From contig OX457026.1 of the NCBI GenBank assembly GCA_949752745.1, positions 41,827,894 to 41,891,893 on the forward strand: a DNA stretch of 64,000 nt, given 5' to 3'. Numbering within the stretch: position 1 is the stretch's first letter; each line of letters opens with the position of its first letter. Below the pieces are notes generated by a model, which did no database searches, was not told where the DNA came from, and saw only the letters and a program-made list of their open reading frames with translations. The DNA is from Protula sp. h YS-2021 (taxonomy: Eukaryota; Annelida; Polychaeta; Sabellida; Serpulidae). Of the stretch, positions 45,300 through 58,609 are shown piece after piece. The translations under genes and the position numbers were made by a program.

Positions 45300-48200
45300 A
45301 TATTGTGCACTATTCCACGAAGGCAGTCCAGTATGGTGCGGTGTGCCAAGTCGCCAACAATGCATCTCTCTCCAAGCTTGATATCTCCTCACAAAGAGCG
45401 AGAAATTTACATACCGCCAGGGGAAGCACCCGTGCCTCAAGACGGAATTACAAGCACACGACCTTGAGCAGGATTCAGCCGATCAGGAGTCAGAAGACAG
45501 GAACTGAAACAGGAGGTAGAGGATACGTCACCCCGATCTCATTTCGGCCTCTTCTTACGGAAAGTGGACTTTCGGTCATCGGACCGTGGTCAGAGACTCT
45601 GCAGAGACCCAGCAGCGGCAGGAAAACGTCCAATTAGGACCCCTTCCACCAGACCTCACGCCACTTAGTGAAGGTGCCACTCCCACCCGGAGCCGACTCT
45701 ACCATAGCCTTGCAAGGACGTACCGTTCAAGGACGCCATAAACTAGATAGCCCGCTTCGCGACTGTCACCTGTGGCTCCGCTTGCCCAGAGGATCCCCCG
45801 AAACACATAACATCTCAGGCTGTGCTACTGTAACAGGATTCTTTCATCGTACTCTTCACCAGCGGAGGCATCGCAAACGCAATAACAGTGCCATCGAAAG
45901 AGTTCAAGAAAATGGACGCTAGCGAGGGCCGCTCACTGTCACGTTTTCACACATCCAAACACTGCTTCGTGCGACAGGACCCGTATCGGTTCTCCTGTGA
46001 ACTGATACCGCTTTAGGCACTGAAAAAACCTGTAAAGCGGACAGTATGGATGCCATCCATTCAGAGTGATTCGGATATTCCACTAGCAGAAATCCACTAG
46101 AGCCTTGAGAATCAGGTCTCCTCCAAACTCTGGCAATGCCTGTCACTAGCGACATGGGATGTATCCAAGCTGTCGACTTTTCTGATGACGCCAATGGTAT
46201 ACCTGCAGCGGGACCCTTTCTTACATCACTGTAGGTCAAGTGTAAAAGGCTTGCGGGACCTAACCCAGGCCCTTATCCCAATGAAAAGGAACTTAGAAAG
46301 CTTAGAAAACTTGATGTCCACAACGCTAGGCAGTTTGTGGAAAACTTGGGGCGGAATGGAAGCTTCTCGACGAGTAGTCAGATGGCTAAAAAACGGCTAC
46401 CCTCTTCCGTTCAAACAGGAAAAGAAGGGACACAAGCCGCCCATTCCCTAGTCTCCCAAGAACCGAAATCTTTAGTCACTATCCGAATGATACCTCCCAT
46501 CCTAAGGGCTCCAAAAGAGACAAAGAAGCACTCCAAGATGAGCTGTTGGGTTTGAGAGACAAAGGTGCGATAGAAGAAATGCCAGAAAATCAGACAGGCT
46601 TCTTCAACAGGATGTTTTTGGTCCCAAGGAAGTCCGAGTGGAAACTATGGATAGAGCTCTCCTGCTTCCGCGAGTTTCTGCATGTGACCTCCTCCTAGAA
46701 GAATGCAACGCAGATCATAAAGAATCACTGCAGGTAGGGACGTCAATAGACCTCTACGATGCTTAGCTGCACATCCTACTGCATCCCCCAGCCAGAAAAT
46801 TCTTGAATTTTCAAATAGGGAAAAAATTGTTCTGGTTCCTGGCACTTCCTTTCGGCCTGTCCACAGTCCAGTATGTGCTCTCAAAGGTCATGAAGGTACT
46901 ATAGTCCTGGGTTTCGTCTAGTAGGTATGCTAGTTTCTAGTATATAAACATCTAGCCGACTGGGCTCTGACACATCATGATAGAGAAGCGACCATTCACC
47001 AAACCATGACGTTTGTACGCAAAGCCTTACAGATGGATCTAGTAGCAGACCTGTCAAAATCCAAGCTTTTCCCCAAACAAGACATTGTCTTCCTTGGGAA
47101 AAGGTGGGATTTAGCAAAAGCAAGGATTTTCCTACGTTGAAACGGCAACTGAGAATCTCTCGAGTCATACAGGGAATTCCCGTAGACAGAAAGGTAAGAT
47201 TACAGGCCTTCTGGAAGTAACCGAGAAGACGCTCCTCTTGGGCCGTCCACATTACAGACTTTTTAGAGTAAGTTAAAATTTGCACTAAGACAAAGAAGGT
47301 ATATCAAATCAAGGATGAGACTGTCTCGGACCTCTCCATCTCCCCTACATTGGTGGTGCACCCGTGGTGCACCTTCCGACTCCAGAGATAGAGATCCAGA
47401 CGGACTCACAGGATGGATCTTCCATTGTCAGGTTCAGGTATGGAGATGCTAATGGTCTCTCCTCTAAACAGGTACCACATGAACTGGCTGGAGCTTCGGA
47501 TCGTTTGGATAGCTCTGACCAAATTATTCAAAAACTCAAAGGCAAGAGTGCTCTTCTAGACAGCTCTACAGCTGTAGCGTACCTAAACAGGCAAGTGGGA
47601 ACCGGGTCGCTCCCACTATCAAAACTGGTTTTCAAGACATTGTCATTTGCCCGCCAGTTTCAAATATTTTGCTCACAGCAGATCACCTGGCAGGAAAGCT
47701 CAAGGTATTGGCTGAACTAGCCTCCAGAGTGGATCAAGTCATACACACCGAATGGTGCCAGGAAGTACTTTATGCCTTTTTTCCGCAAGCGATCTTTCAT
47801 TAAGTCCTGCAGAGGATAGTTGAACTAGGCCTACGAGATCTGCTCTTAGTGGTTCCGTGGTATCGGAAGCCCCGTGGTTTACCCTACCACACCTTGCAAG
47901 GTGATCAAAGCAAACCCAATCCCGTGTCACCAGGAACTCCTATCTCAACCACAACTGGCTTCGCTTCCAACCATCCCCTCACTTGCTGAACCTGCACCCA
48001 TGGTGCCCAACAAGTCCTTTCTGCAAAGGAAAGGATTCTCTAAGCATGTAGTGTAGACAACCATAAACAGCCACAAAACATCCTCGGCTAACGTTTACGG
48101 GGCACAATGGAACAAATTTGCCTGCTGGTGTGGTAAATCTACTCTGGGCCCTCTTCAGGCCTCTCTAGCAGGTGGGAGATTTTCTAGATCACTTTTTTAC

Positions 48201-49160
48201 CGATGGACAATTGAAGGTAGGGCCCATTGCTATAGACTCTAGACTAAAGGAATCTAAGCACTAAGACCCAGATGAGGATACTGTAATCTCCAAACTTATC
48301 AGACATTTCAAGGTAAAATCTTCCCTTTTGCTTCCAATGTGGCACAACGGGATCCATCCCTAATTCTCTAATTCGCTATCTTTGACGACTTGATAAGTGC
48401 GGAAAAGAGATTATTTATCCTTCAAAAATGCGACAGCAAGATTCACATCTTACTAGCAGTAGCCTCGGGCATGAGAAAAAGCGAGATTTATGCCTTGGAT
48501 AGGACGGCAAGCCAAAAAATGATAATTGGAAAAAAGTCTTTCTCATCTGAAGAGCGGACTTCATGCGAAAAATCCATATCGTCACTTAAGGGATGGGCAC
48601 ATTTGAACACATAAGCGTACTGGCTCTGCCAGAAGAACAAAATTCCGATGGTTTGGTTTCACTGTGTCCCATCAGAGCCCTTCGCCAGTACCTTGAGATT
48701 TCAGAAGCCTAAAGGACAGAAAATTAGAAAACTCTCACTATCTCCTTTATGCCAAAATTTAATTCTCTAAACAGGCTATATCCAATCACATTAAAGGGTT
48801 CATCCTGTCGGCTTACTACGAGGCAGTCAGACCCAGGCCTACAAGCCGAACTAAGGTTAAGGTCCATCAGGTTAGACGGACTGCAAACACTTTAAGGGCT
48901 CTACGTAATGCTCACTCTCTGTTATAGCTTTCGCCATTATAATCAACACATGCCTGTTCGTTCAAATTGTGTTTCAGAAACTTGTCTTTCACAGAATTGT
49001 GTCATTATAAACCACACAACTGCCTCGTCACATTTATATCCCATTTTCTAGTCTTAGACTCAGAAAAAGGGGGCATATTCCGTCCCAGCTGTTCCCCCAG
49101 GTACGTGGCAACTACCCAGATACCATTGACTAATACCAAAGGATTCCCCCACTCTGATTA
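45300..49160 (+). pseudogene. Near full-length tyrosine-recombinase retroelement relic (element f)
   Basis: This is the most complete member of the family in the window. In order: gag-side sequence (45.3-45.8 kb); a protease/linker segment with EGRSLSRFHTSKH near 45.93 kb; RT beginning near GAIEEMPE at 46.57 kb, with LPFGLST at 46845-46865, a degraded YxDD region near 46.95 kb and FLGKRWDLAK near 47.1 kb; RNase H with DSSTAVAYLNRQ near 47.57 kb; a VVPWYRKPRGLP linker near 47.85 kb; and a tyrosine recombinase with ASGMRKSE near 48.47 kb (first catalytic Arg) and HQVRR near 48.87 kb (the H-x-x-R pair). The order RT-RNase H-recombinase is diagnostic of DIRS/Ngaro-type elements. Many stops and frameshifts make it a fossil. 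The final catalytic Tyr could not be assigned. Terminal repeats were not found. Confidence 0.78.
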
Positions 49161-49380
49161 ATTGTTGGATAGATGGCGGGATAGGACTATTCTAACTGCG
49201 GGAAAAGTTATTTTTTATTACGTGGAAAATATTCACCGGAAGTGAAAACCGCCTAAATGTGGAGAACGCGAATTACGCTTTTACTCGTAGAGGTTCTCGT
49301 ACGAAATATAACAGCTGTGTTATATAATGTCATTTAAAGCAAAATTGGAAAATGAACGCGAAATCGCTTTCACTCTAAAC
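49161..49380. other. No recognisable feature
   Basis: Short AT-rich stretch between the YR relic and the repeat block. Confidence 0.4.
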
Positions 49381-49690
49381 GTTTTCGAAATAATGGTCAA
49401 CTTCGGGTTCAGAAGTTAGCCAGGGCAAACGAGTTACTGTTATGTAACATTTTTTATACTCACAGTGAGCTCGTTAACGCTATCGTTACCTCTAATTCAC
49501 TGTCAAGATAGTGCCTAACTTACGGCTTCCAATGGCATGGTCAAGCTAATCAAGGTAGCTCAAGCGCAACACCTATCTGTCTTACCGTTTTGCAGATAAT
49601 GGTCAACTTTTACTTTTCGACCTCGACCTTGACAGACAAGGTCAGCGAGGTACCTCCTATGCAACGCTCTTTAGGGGTCAAGGAAACTAC
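49381..49690. repeat. AAGGTCA-type repeat block
   Basis: Contains GTTTTCGAAATAATGGTCAAC, TTGCAGATAATGGTCAAC, and CGACCTTGACAGACAAGGTCAGCG, matching unit parts of the 15.2-16.4 kb array. Degenerate, about two units. Confidence 0.65.
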
Positions 49691-49699
49691 CATATTGAA

Positions 49700-49865
49700 A
49701 AATACCTGACAGGACAAGGTCCTGCCGGACACTACCCTACCGGACTGGAAAACAACCGAGGGCATTACCCAACAGAACAATACCCGACAGGACAATATCC
49801 GGTCGGACACTACCGGACGGGAAAACAACCAATGACATTACCCAACAGAACAACACCCGACTTCA
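49700..49865 (+). repeat. 15-bp minisatellite with an open pentapeptide-like frame
   Basis: Words of the type ACAGGACAATAYCCG recur at 15-base spacing, intermixed with GGACACTACC and AACAGAACAATACCC variants. One plus-strand frame stays open through the array and reads Y-P-T-G-Q / Y-P-V-G-H / Y-R-T-G-K style pentamers. There is no supporting start, splice site or domain, so I call it a repeat. A related reverse-strand patch (GTTGTCCCAGCGGCACTTG and on) lies at 50085-50135. Confidence 0.7.
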
Positions 49866-50229
49866 AAGAGAAATGGGAAGTGCAAATTGGTAATTTGTTT
49901 CTTTATTTCAAGACCAATTGCCACTAAAAGTACAAATACAATGTCAAAAGGGCAATTTTTGAAAGAAGCTAATTAATACATTTAAAACGTTATGTAAAAC
50001 ATCACATAATGTAACAGGATAACGCCTTGCATATTTTGCGTTAATTTTTGAAAATAAAAATCAAAATGAAGTGGGCGGCCGTTATCCCTTGGCGGTTGTC
50101 CCAGCGGCACTTGTCCCAGTTGCAGTTGTTCTAGATCAGTATTTTCGATGTCCGTTGTTATTTAATAGAAAATTGTCGTATATCGGGTATTTTCCAGTTG
50201 GGTACTGTCGTACTTCTATCCTCTAAGGC

Positions 50230-50900
50230 ACACAGGGTGGAAACTATCTAACCATTCAATGTCAAGGTTGTCGAGGTGCTACTTATTTAATGTCTGCTGG
50301 ACTCAAAGGATCGCAAACAATCTTTAAGCATTGTCAAATAATGTAACAGCCAACTTTCGGTTCCGGACCTTGATTTTACAGAAAAGGTCAAGTTCACCCA
50401 GATATGCCTTATGTGATTCTGCTAAGGCACAAAGGGTAAAATAATTAACTGAGCCGTTCAGTCAAATTCCAGTGTTCTGTTGACGAACAAGGTAAAGGAG
50501 ATACCTCTTATATAGCGTCTATTGAGCCCAAAACGTAGGAAATGTGCTCAGGTGGTTTTGGAGAGAATGGTTTCTAACCTGCACCCTGGTGAAGTCAAGA
50601 TTGCCAAGGTGCTTCTGGTGCAGCGTTGCTTAGGCTCAAAGGATCTCATGCAAGGTCACCTAAGTCCATCTTTTGAAGAGTGTACTAGACACCAAAGATT
50701 GACAAGGTGCAACTCTGAGATGCCTCTTAAGTAGCGTCTTTTTAACACAAAGATCCGAAAATAAGCACAAAATCTCTTACTGTTTTCGAGATAGCAATCA
50801 AAATCCGGCTTATCACTTTCGCGTTGACGGACAACGCTAAGGTCAGTCTTAGGCCCAAAGGGTCATCGAACAGTTTTCAGTCCACAAACGACTTGAAGTT
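50230..50900. repeat. AAGGTCA-type repeat block, degenerate
   Basis: Recurring AAGGTCAAG-, GGTGCTACTTA/GATACCTCTTATATAGCGTCT- and CAAAGGGT-type words match the ~135-bp repeat family with heavy divergence. The open frame at 50522-50734 is repeat translation. Confidence 0.6.
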
Positions 50901-51529
50901 TTGATACTTAAGGTAATGTTTTCAGAAAAAAAAATGTGGAGATCTCGCTACTCAAATTAAAGCTCGCAAATATTTCAGGAAGTTTTCCGGAAAACACTTT
51001 TTAATTAAAAATCACGAAAGAGCTTCATTTGACCTTGATCTTGAGATTGATGGTCAAAGATATGAGTTTTCATTGAGGCCTTATCATGTTCTATACATGT
51101 GTCAAATTTCGTTTTAAGTACTCCAGGAGTTTTCCAGACACCAGACGAGAGTACAAATAAACAAAACTGAACAACTTGGAAACATTCCATTGTTTGCAAA
51201 TTGGGCATCATCGAGAATGTTATCAAATATCATTTGATCTTCCAATGAATTTGGATAAAGTTTTATTGCTCTGATAAACAATTTGTCATGAAATTCTTTC
51301 TAGAGAAGTTACTATTGAACGTTCCAGGCACTTCTGTACTTACAAGATTCCACTTCGTCGTCCGATTCAATTGTGTCCATAGTTGCCATTCTTACTTTCT
51401 CAATCAAGCTGTTAGGAAATGCACACAGTGGCGTTCGCCTTTCTTGTCACGTACCAATTCCTTTGTTTTAACATGTATAATTCAAATATTTACAGCTTAT
51501 TCCACAATAGATACGTGATACTGTCATGT

Positions 51530-52335
51530 GGAACACACAGGAAAAAAAACAATAGTGACAAGGTAAAATCTGAAGTATTAGAGAGCTTTTGCATGAGGTA
51601 AAAACTTCTCATTTTACTTCCTATTTTACTCGTGCTTGTTGTGTGCAAACTAAAACGTCTTTTGACAAGTTTTAACTTGATAAACCCGACTGAGAATAAA
51701 CAACATTTCTCTAACAATGTGTCTTACAACTGACATTTAGTATATTGGTTATTTTGTATAGACTAGCGACTTTTTGAAGGAGTTATCTTTTTTAATTTTA
51801 CTCTGAGAAGACTTCAGAAATGGAAGTAAAATCTTTTAGCATACAGTATTTTGCTAAAAGTCAAATTTATTTTCAATAAAAACGAATATATGTTTCCCAT
51901 CTTTTAAAAATGAAATATTAACAAGATTAATTACTCAAATATGCTAAGTACTCAATTGTGAAAACATTTTATTTGAGAAACATTGTTTACTTATCAATCG
52001 TGTTTGCTGAGTTAAAATTTTTCAAGAAACAATTTATTTTGCACACGTCACGCACAGGAAGTAAAATGGGATGCATAATGAGGCCTTTTTACTTCTTGCA
52101 AAAGGTCGCTATTTACTTCCTTTTGACTGTTCAAAACACAGCTTCTGTTCATGTTCAAGCTTTGAGTAACTGACTCATATTTTCTTACGATTGTTATAAG
52201 AACATAACATAATTTAATTCATACTTCTTTTTAAAGAGACAACTTTTTACTTATTTTTATTCAAAATAAATTTTGCTTTTTGCAAAACACTTTTTGTCAA
52301 AAGATTTTCTCATTTTAGAAGTCTTCTCCGATATA
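51530..52335. repeat. Interlocked inverted repeats (A-B-A'-B')
   Basis: Arm A (51530-51725) read in reverse complement matches arm A' (51965-52145): AGGAAGTAAAATG, TTTTTAC, CAAAAG, GTTTGCACAC/TTTTGCACAC. Arm B (51797-51890) in reverse complement matches arm B' (52240-52335): GAGAAGACTTC, AAATCTTTT, TTTTGC, CAAAATTTATTTT-like words. The arms alternate and are not nested. Confidence 0.65.
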
Positions 52336-54150
52336 AAATTTGTGAAGTTAACTTCTTGCAAAAGGTCTCTATTTGTATAGCGCTATTATACGAGATATGC
52401 GGCATATTACAACAGTACTTACAACTCTAATAACAAGCATGTAGAATACAAAGCTATGAGAAAGGATACTAGGATAATCGCATAACCTTATTATCAAGGC
52501 TATTCAGAGAGATCAGCAAAATTTTGCATGCAAATCAACCTTTAACAGTTCCACGTGAATTAATATGCCGAACCATTGCTTGCCAGAAGACACATTCGTT
52601 ATTCGAAAAAAGGAGAAAATTTTTCAGTTTTGTCTGGCGTTAGGTGTGTCTATTATTATTGTATACCCCTGTTGTATTTTGCTTCGACCTCCGGATATGG
52701 CCCTTCGAGCAAATGGCCCTTTTTTTCAAGGGCGTCTGACCCTTTTTAGGACATGTCAATACACAGGATTCCTTTGCCTGAAGGTTTTCTTGTCTTTTTT
52801 AAGGGGAGTAAGACGGGGTTTCAGATCTATGGTTCAAAATTTAAATTAAAATTAAAAAAAAACAAAAAAAAAACAGATAAATGACAGACCAACTTTGGAT
52901 TCAAATTCACATAGCTTTGGAATTCCTTTTTCACAGATTTTTCTTAAAATCATCGTATTGCAATCGATGGCACCATATGCAGTAAGTAAATTTATATTTA
53001 ACTGAGCTGTACATTCCAGGGAAAAAAGCACAGAATTTAGACATTTTATCCCTCCTTTAGAAACATAAAAATAAACTGTTTGTATTCATGTTTGTAGTGT
53101 AAGGATGATAGTCACAGGCCTATAGGGAGTGCCGGGTTTCAAGGATCTCAAACGAACTCTGTTTCTGGCAGCTTAGTATCTTTTGGACTTTTCCCCCATT
53201 GGACCCGAGTGCCTCCACAGCTTAGCTAAGCACACTAGCCAACCCCGCCCCTACCCCCCCCCCCCCCCCCACCGAACAACCCTCCACCTCCAGGTACAAC
53301 GCACTCAGAGACAGCATGTCCGACACAGCAGTCGTAGAGATACAATAACCGACTGGCTGATGTACAGAATGCCAAACGGTTTTCCGAGGGCATATCAAAC
53401 TTTTTTTCTGATCCAAGTGCAGTGTATTATGTTGTGAGTATATTTCACGCTCTATTGGAGTGGGGTGGGGGTTTTTTAAGTCCGATAAACCATTCAAAGT
53501 CGCTGATTCGTGAAACATAGTACATCTCGGATGGCTACGCCATCCTCGATATATTATATTTCACGAATCCACTTCTTTTCATGGTTTATCTATAACATAC
53601 TTCCAATCGTTTCGAAGTGGACTAATTTTGATCATACAGAAAGGCATTATTTTAATGTTCCAGTAGTCAACAATATGCAAGTTTCGCACCTAAATTACCA
53701 CCAATGCACAAGAACTATTGGGGCAGGGAGAGGGGGGAGGGGGATTCTCTTGCAAAACATGTGGAACGGCTGAACCACCAGCATGTACTCCTTTATATAG
53801 GCACAGTACACCATCGTTGTAACGACATGGCTGGGATAGAAAAATAATGTTATATAACCGACCGTTAACGGATACTTTTAAGCGGCGAAAAGCCTAAGTG
53901 GAACTTCAAAAATATGTTGGTGTCAGCACTATGTCGACATAGGTCGTCATAACGATTGTATAATGTTTCCAGCAAATGTATTGTGCTTTAATATACCTTA
54001 CCTCCCTCCTCACCCCTCCCCCCGGGAGCGGGAAATCATGATCATTTGGTATTTCTGCTTGCCAGCAGCAAAGTGCCACCCGTCCACTACAAGATTTGTT
54101 TTCATAAATTGCGAATTTGTTCTGTTTGTAGTGGCATTTTTAATTTATTA
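52336..54150. other. No recognisable gene; contains poly-C tract
   Basis: AT-rich DNA with a 17-C run at 53254-53270. Open frames here (for example 52565-52849 plus, 53183-53437 plus) show no domain. Confidence 0.4.
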
Positions 54151-54154
54151 TGGA

Positions 54155-54390
54155 ATTACTGATATCAAAAGTTAATTTTTTTTATCTAAAAATTGATTTT
54201 TATATCAAGAATTAATTATGCTCTCTGTAATTGTATTTTTGATATCTATAAATGTATTTTTGATCTCAAAAACAATTCTTGTTATCAATAAATATTTAGA
54301 AATATGAAGAAATATTTATTGATATCAAAAATTATTTAATGATCTCTAAAACTGATTTTTAGAGATCAACAATTCAATTCTTCATAGCAA
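54155..54390. repeat. AT-rich fold-back repeat with GATATC words, copy 2
   Basis: Same family as 26836-27090. TATCAATAAATATTT is followed after ~12 bases by AAATATTTATTGATA, flanked by TTTTGATATC and ATCTCTAAAA words. Confidence 0.75.
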
Positions 54391-54649
54391 AAATGAAGGA
54401 TTTGAAAACTGGAAATTGAAAAGAATGGCAGAATGAGAAATTTGACGTAGACAGACTGAAACCTATCTTACTCATTTTCTACTGAATATTCCCACACTTA
54501 CACTTACATACACTTCGAAATATGTATCTTATAAAATAACATAAAAATGAAAGTATCTTGTGTTGTCAGAGAGAACAGTTAACAAAATTGACCATATTAT
54601 ACTGATCAGCTGTTTTTAGTCCCTGCTTCTTACAGAAGCAGGGGCTATA

Positions 54650-55000
54650 GAAGTTGTTGAAAGCGTATGTGGGCTTTTAAGTTGAAAAATCGTATATCCT
54701 CTTAGGTTTTAGCCTGAATGCTTTGAAATTTTGGTTAATATTAGCGGATATATAACACTTTTTTGGCAATTCGCCAAAAATTGGTTGAAATATCTAAAAA
54801 AAAACTTTTCTTTAAAGCGTATCCCTTCCCGGAGTGTTCATGGAAACGTTCTAAAATTTTGGCGGCAAGGTTTAGGGGCATAAATGCCCATCTTGCTATT
54901 ACCATTTTTCGCGATTCACCAAAAATTGTTGGAAATATTGGCGAAAAACCAAATGCAACAAAATTCAACAAAAACTAACTCCAGAAAAACAGCCTTACTA
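54650..55000 (-). repeat. Degenerate satellite, first inverted segment
   Basis: Contains the reverse-orientation phrases TTGGCAATTCGCCAAAAATTGG, TTCATGGAAACGTTCTAAAATTTTGG and ATTGGCGAAAAACCAAATG, matching 58610-59640 and, in reverse complement, 55620-58600. Confidence 0.7.
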
Positions 55001-55619
55001 AATATTTATAGGTACTCAAGAGCCAGAATAAATACTTGGGGATACTCAAGAAAAGAGGTCGAATGGAAAGTAGCTTTTATTCGAAAGCGATTTTTATTGT
55101 GACCATTTTAAACCAAAATAGCAGTCCCGGGACTTCTTTTCGGAAAGTTTCCGAACAGAAGCCCTTGAATTCTATATGAGGGGAGGAGCTTCTTTTAGGA
55201 AACTCCGGTAATCATGAACATTGTTTATTGAACAATCAATAAACAATGGTAGCAACAAATATATGACACTGACAGAGGAGTTCGAACCAAACATTGCGAA
55301 TACATTACACAACTACTTCTTGTTATATGGAGAATAAAACAGAAAAGTAAAAATTAGGTTTCTAGGGTAAACAATACACAAGGTCAGGAAGTAAAATGAC
55401 GGTCTGTAACTGAAACAATCACAAACTGCGACACAAACGACGTCGCAGAACCAAGATGGCGACGTTAACAAACAAGATTGTGCCACAGCTCACAATGGCC
55501 TCACGAACGCTGATGTCAAGGCTTTTGACAATGTCATATAAGTATAACCTGTGATCAAAATTTCAAGACAGTGAGGCTATGCACCTGGCATCAGTCAAGA
55601 TTTTAATACAAATATAGTT
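55001..55619. other. Interruption of the satellite, nothing recognised
   Basis: Non-repetitive sequence between the first inverted segment and the main array. A short near-palindrome GTTTATTGAACAATCAATAAAC lies near 55220-55245. Confidence 0.4.
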
Positions 55620-55798
55620 TGTGGCCAAAACATCCGCCTTTTTGGCGACTCGCAGAAAAGTAACAGTCACGAGGTATTAATATCCGTTGCACTTAAACAA
55701 AATGTCAAGACAATTAGACCATATCCTTGCTTTCGTTAAGATCTTTATAAGAAAGTGTTTTTTCGCCAATATTTCCATTATTTTTTGGTAAAGTGTCA

Positions 55799-55832
<34 letters not shown>

Positions 55833-58600
55833 GCCAGGCGGACACTCGTTCAGACTACATTCAATTAACAATATTTTTTGTATGTTTTCACTAAAAACCT
55901 AAGAGGATATCTTAACGTTTTTACAAAACTGGTTGTCGGTCCAAATTTTCAAGCAATTCGACCAAAAAATCAGCCAGTTGTACATTTATATTCCTTGCCG
56001 TCAATCAAAATTTTCAAGACTTTTCAACAAATTCCCAGAACATATTATTAGCAAAATTTGGATTTTCCTTCACATTTTTGCTAATTTCTTTTTTTCGGAT
56101 CACCAAAAAAGTAATAGTTAGGTGGACATATATACCAGTACCTATCATCGAAATTTTAGGACGTTTCCATTTAATTCTAGGAGGAGATACGTTTTCATGA
56201 AAAATGGTTTTTGGCTAATATTTCCAGCAATTTTAGTCGAATCACGAAAAACGCGGGTAAGATTATATCTCTAGCGTTAGTAAAAGAATTGGGTTTTTTT
56301 TTCGAATTGCGGAAAAAAAACAGCATTAAAAAAGCTTTTTTCGCCAAAAGTTTCACTTTTTTTTTTTTTGGAATCCCCCCCTCCAAAAAAAAAAAAGAAT
56401 TAACAGCCAGGTAGGTAGCAATGCCTGCTGCCTTCAGTTAAAGCTTCAAGATAGTAAAACTATTTTTGTAGGATTCTTGCTGATTTTTTGCCAAAACTTT
56501 CGCCATTTTTTAGTAAATCACAAAAATTAATGGCCAGGTAGGTAGCAATACCTGCTACCTTCTCATAATATTTCAAGACAGCAAGCAAGACTATTTTCCT
56601 GGTGTTACTTGAGATTTTACGAAAAACAAAATGTTTTTACGCCAACATTTCCGCCAATTTTTGTCGAATCAGCAAGACAAGTAACAACCACGTGGACACT
56701 TATGCACCCTACATTCCTCCAGAATTTGGGAACGTCTCTATGAAAATTCTAGATACGGTTTACAGACAATTGGTTTTTGGCCAATATTTCCTCCAATTGT
56801 TGCAAATTACCAAAAAAGTAATAGCCAATTAGGCTGTAATGTGTGCTTCTGTTACTTAGAATTACAGGGCAATGAGGCTATTTTCCTGAAGTCCGTTGAG
56901 ATTTTACTGAAAATGTTTTGGTTTCTCGGCAATCACCAAAAAATAGCCAGGCAGAAAATAGTTCCTGCTGCCTTCACTTAAAATTACAAGATGGTAAGAC
57001 TATTTTGAAATTCCTTGAATTCGTTAAGATTTTAGTGAATCAGATTTTTATTTTGTTTTGTTGTTTTTTTTTTTTTGCCAGTTTGTTGACCACTCACAAA
57101 GAAAAATAGCCAGATGGGTAATAATGGCTGCTACCTTTACTTCAATGTTATAGATAGTCAGGCTATTTTCTATCCGTTAGCTAAGATTTTACTAAAAAAA
57201 GTTTTGGTTTTTCTCAAGAGCTTCCGCCAATTTGGCCAATCACCAAAGTAATGCCTGCTACCTTCATCAAAAATTTCAAGACAGTAAGACTATTTTCCTA
57301 GAGTCAGTTAAGATTTTACGAAAAATGGGGCTTTTGCCCATATTTCCGCCAAGTTTTGGCGAATCGGCAAAACAAGTACTGCCTCCTACCTTTCTTTAAA
57401 TATTCAACTCAGTAAGACTACTTTTCTGGGTTGGTTATGATTTTGCTTAAGTTTTTTTTTTTTTTTTTGGTTTTTCGCTCAAAATTTTTTGTTCAGTCAC
57501 CAAAACAGTGATAGCCTACAACTTTTACTAAAAATTTCAAGACGGTAAGATTATTTTCCTGGAGTTAGTTAACATTTTACAAAAAAGTTACGTTTTTGCC
57601 AATATTTCCGCCAATTTCAGACCGATTGCTGAAACATTTAATAGATAGGCGGACAGCTATGTACCCTGTCTTCGACCAAAATTGTAGAATGTTTCCATGA
57701 AAAACCTTAGGAGATACGTTTTAAAGAAAATTAGTTTTTTGTCTATTTTTTCTAACTTTTTCGCCAAAACCTTGGCCAATTTTTAGATAATCACCAAAAT
57801 TTGTAACAGACAGATAGCTAGTAATGCTGGCTTCATTTACTTACAATTTCAATGCAACAAGGTTATTTTCCTGGGGACGGTTAAGATTAGGCTAAAAATG
57901 TTTTGCTTTTTGTCAAAATTTTGGCCAATTATTTTTGCCAGTCACGAAAAAAGTAATAGTCAGCTAGTTCCTGCTACATTTACTAAAAATTTCAAGCCAG
58001 TAAGACAGCAGTTAAATAACATTTTACTGATTTTTTTTTTGTTTTTTCGCTAAAAACTTCCGCCAATTTCGACAAATCACAAAAAAAGCCTGATAGGCAG
58101 TAACACCTTCTATGTTCACTTATTTTTAAGAAAGTAAGATAACTTTCCAGCAGTTAGTTAAGAGTTAAGATTTTACTGAAAAAGTTTTGGTTTTTTGATA
58201 AAATTTCCGCCAATTCTTTTCGAATCACCATAAAAAGGTAATAGCTAGGTAAGAGTAACGTCTGCTACCCTCAATTAAAATTTCAAGACAATAACACCAT
58301 TTAAAGTTTAAGAGACAGTGAAGATTTTACGAAAAAAAATGTTTTTTTTCGGCAGTATTTTCGACAATTTTGGGCGAATCGCCAAAGAAAATAATAACCA
58401 GGTGGACACTTATACACCCCATCTTCCACCAAAATTTTAGATTTCCACGAAAACCCTAGAAGGAGCTATGTTTTCAAAAAATTGGTTTTTGGCCAACATT
58501 TCCGGCTATTTTTGGCAAATTGCCAAAAAAGTAATAACCAGGTGGGTACTTATGTCTGCTACCAACAACCAAAATTCAAGACATTCAGGCTAAAAACTAC
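55620..58600 (+). repeat. Degenerate satellite, main array
   Basis: About 3 kb of diverged units. Anchor phrases TTTCAAGACAGTAAGACTATT and AGTTAAGATTTTAC recur near 56575, 57280, 57535, 57990 and 58280, with variants between. Each is followed by GTTTTTCGCCAA, CCGCCAATTTTTGGC and AATCACCAAAAAAGTAATAGCCAGGT. Spacing is roughly 120-160 bases, with some ~300-base units that add an AAATTTTAGA-CGTTTCCATGAAAA block. Small open frames are repeat translations. Confidence 0.8.
55798..55830 (+). repeat. (AAT)n microsatellite
   Basis: About 11 AAT units lie inside the satellite. They translate as a Tyr run on the minus strand. Confidence 0.95.
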
Positions 58601-58609
58601 GGAGAAGAA

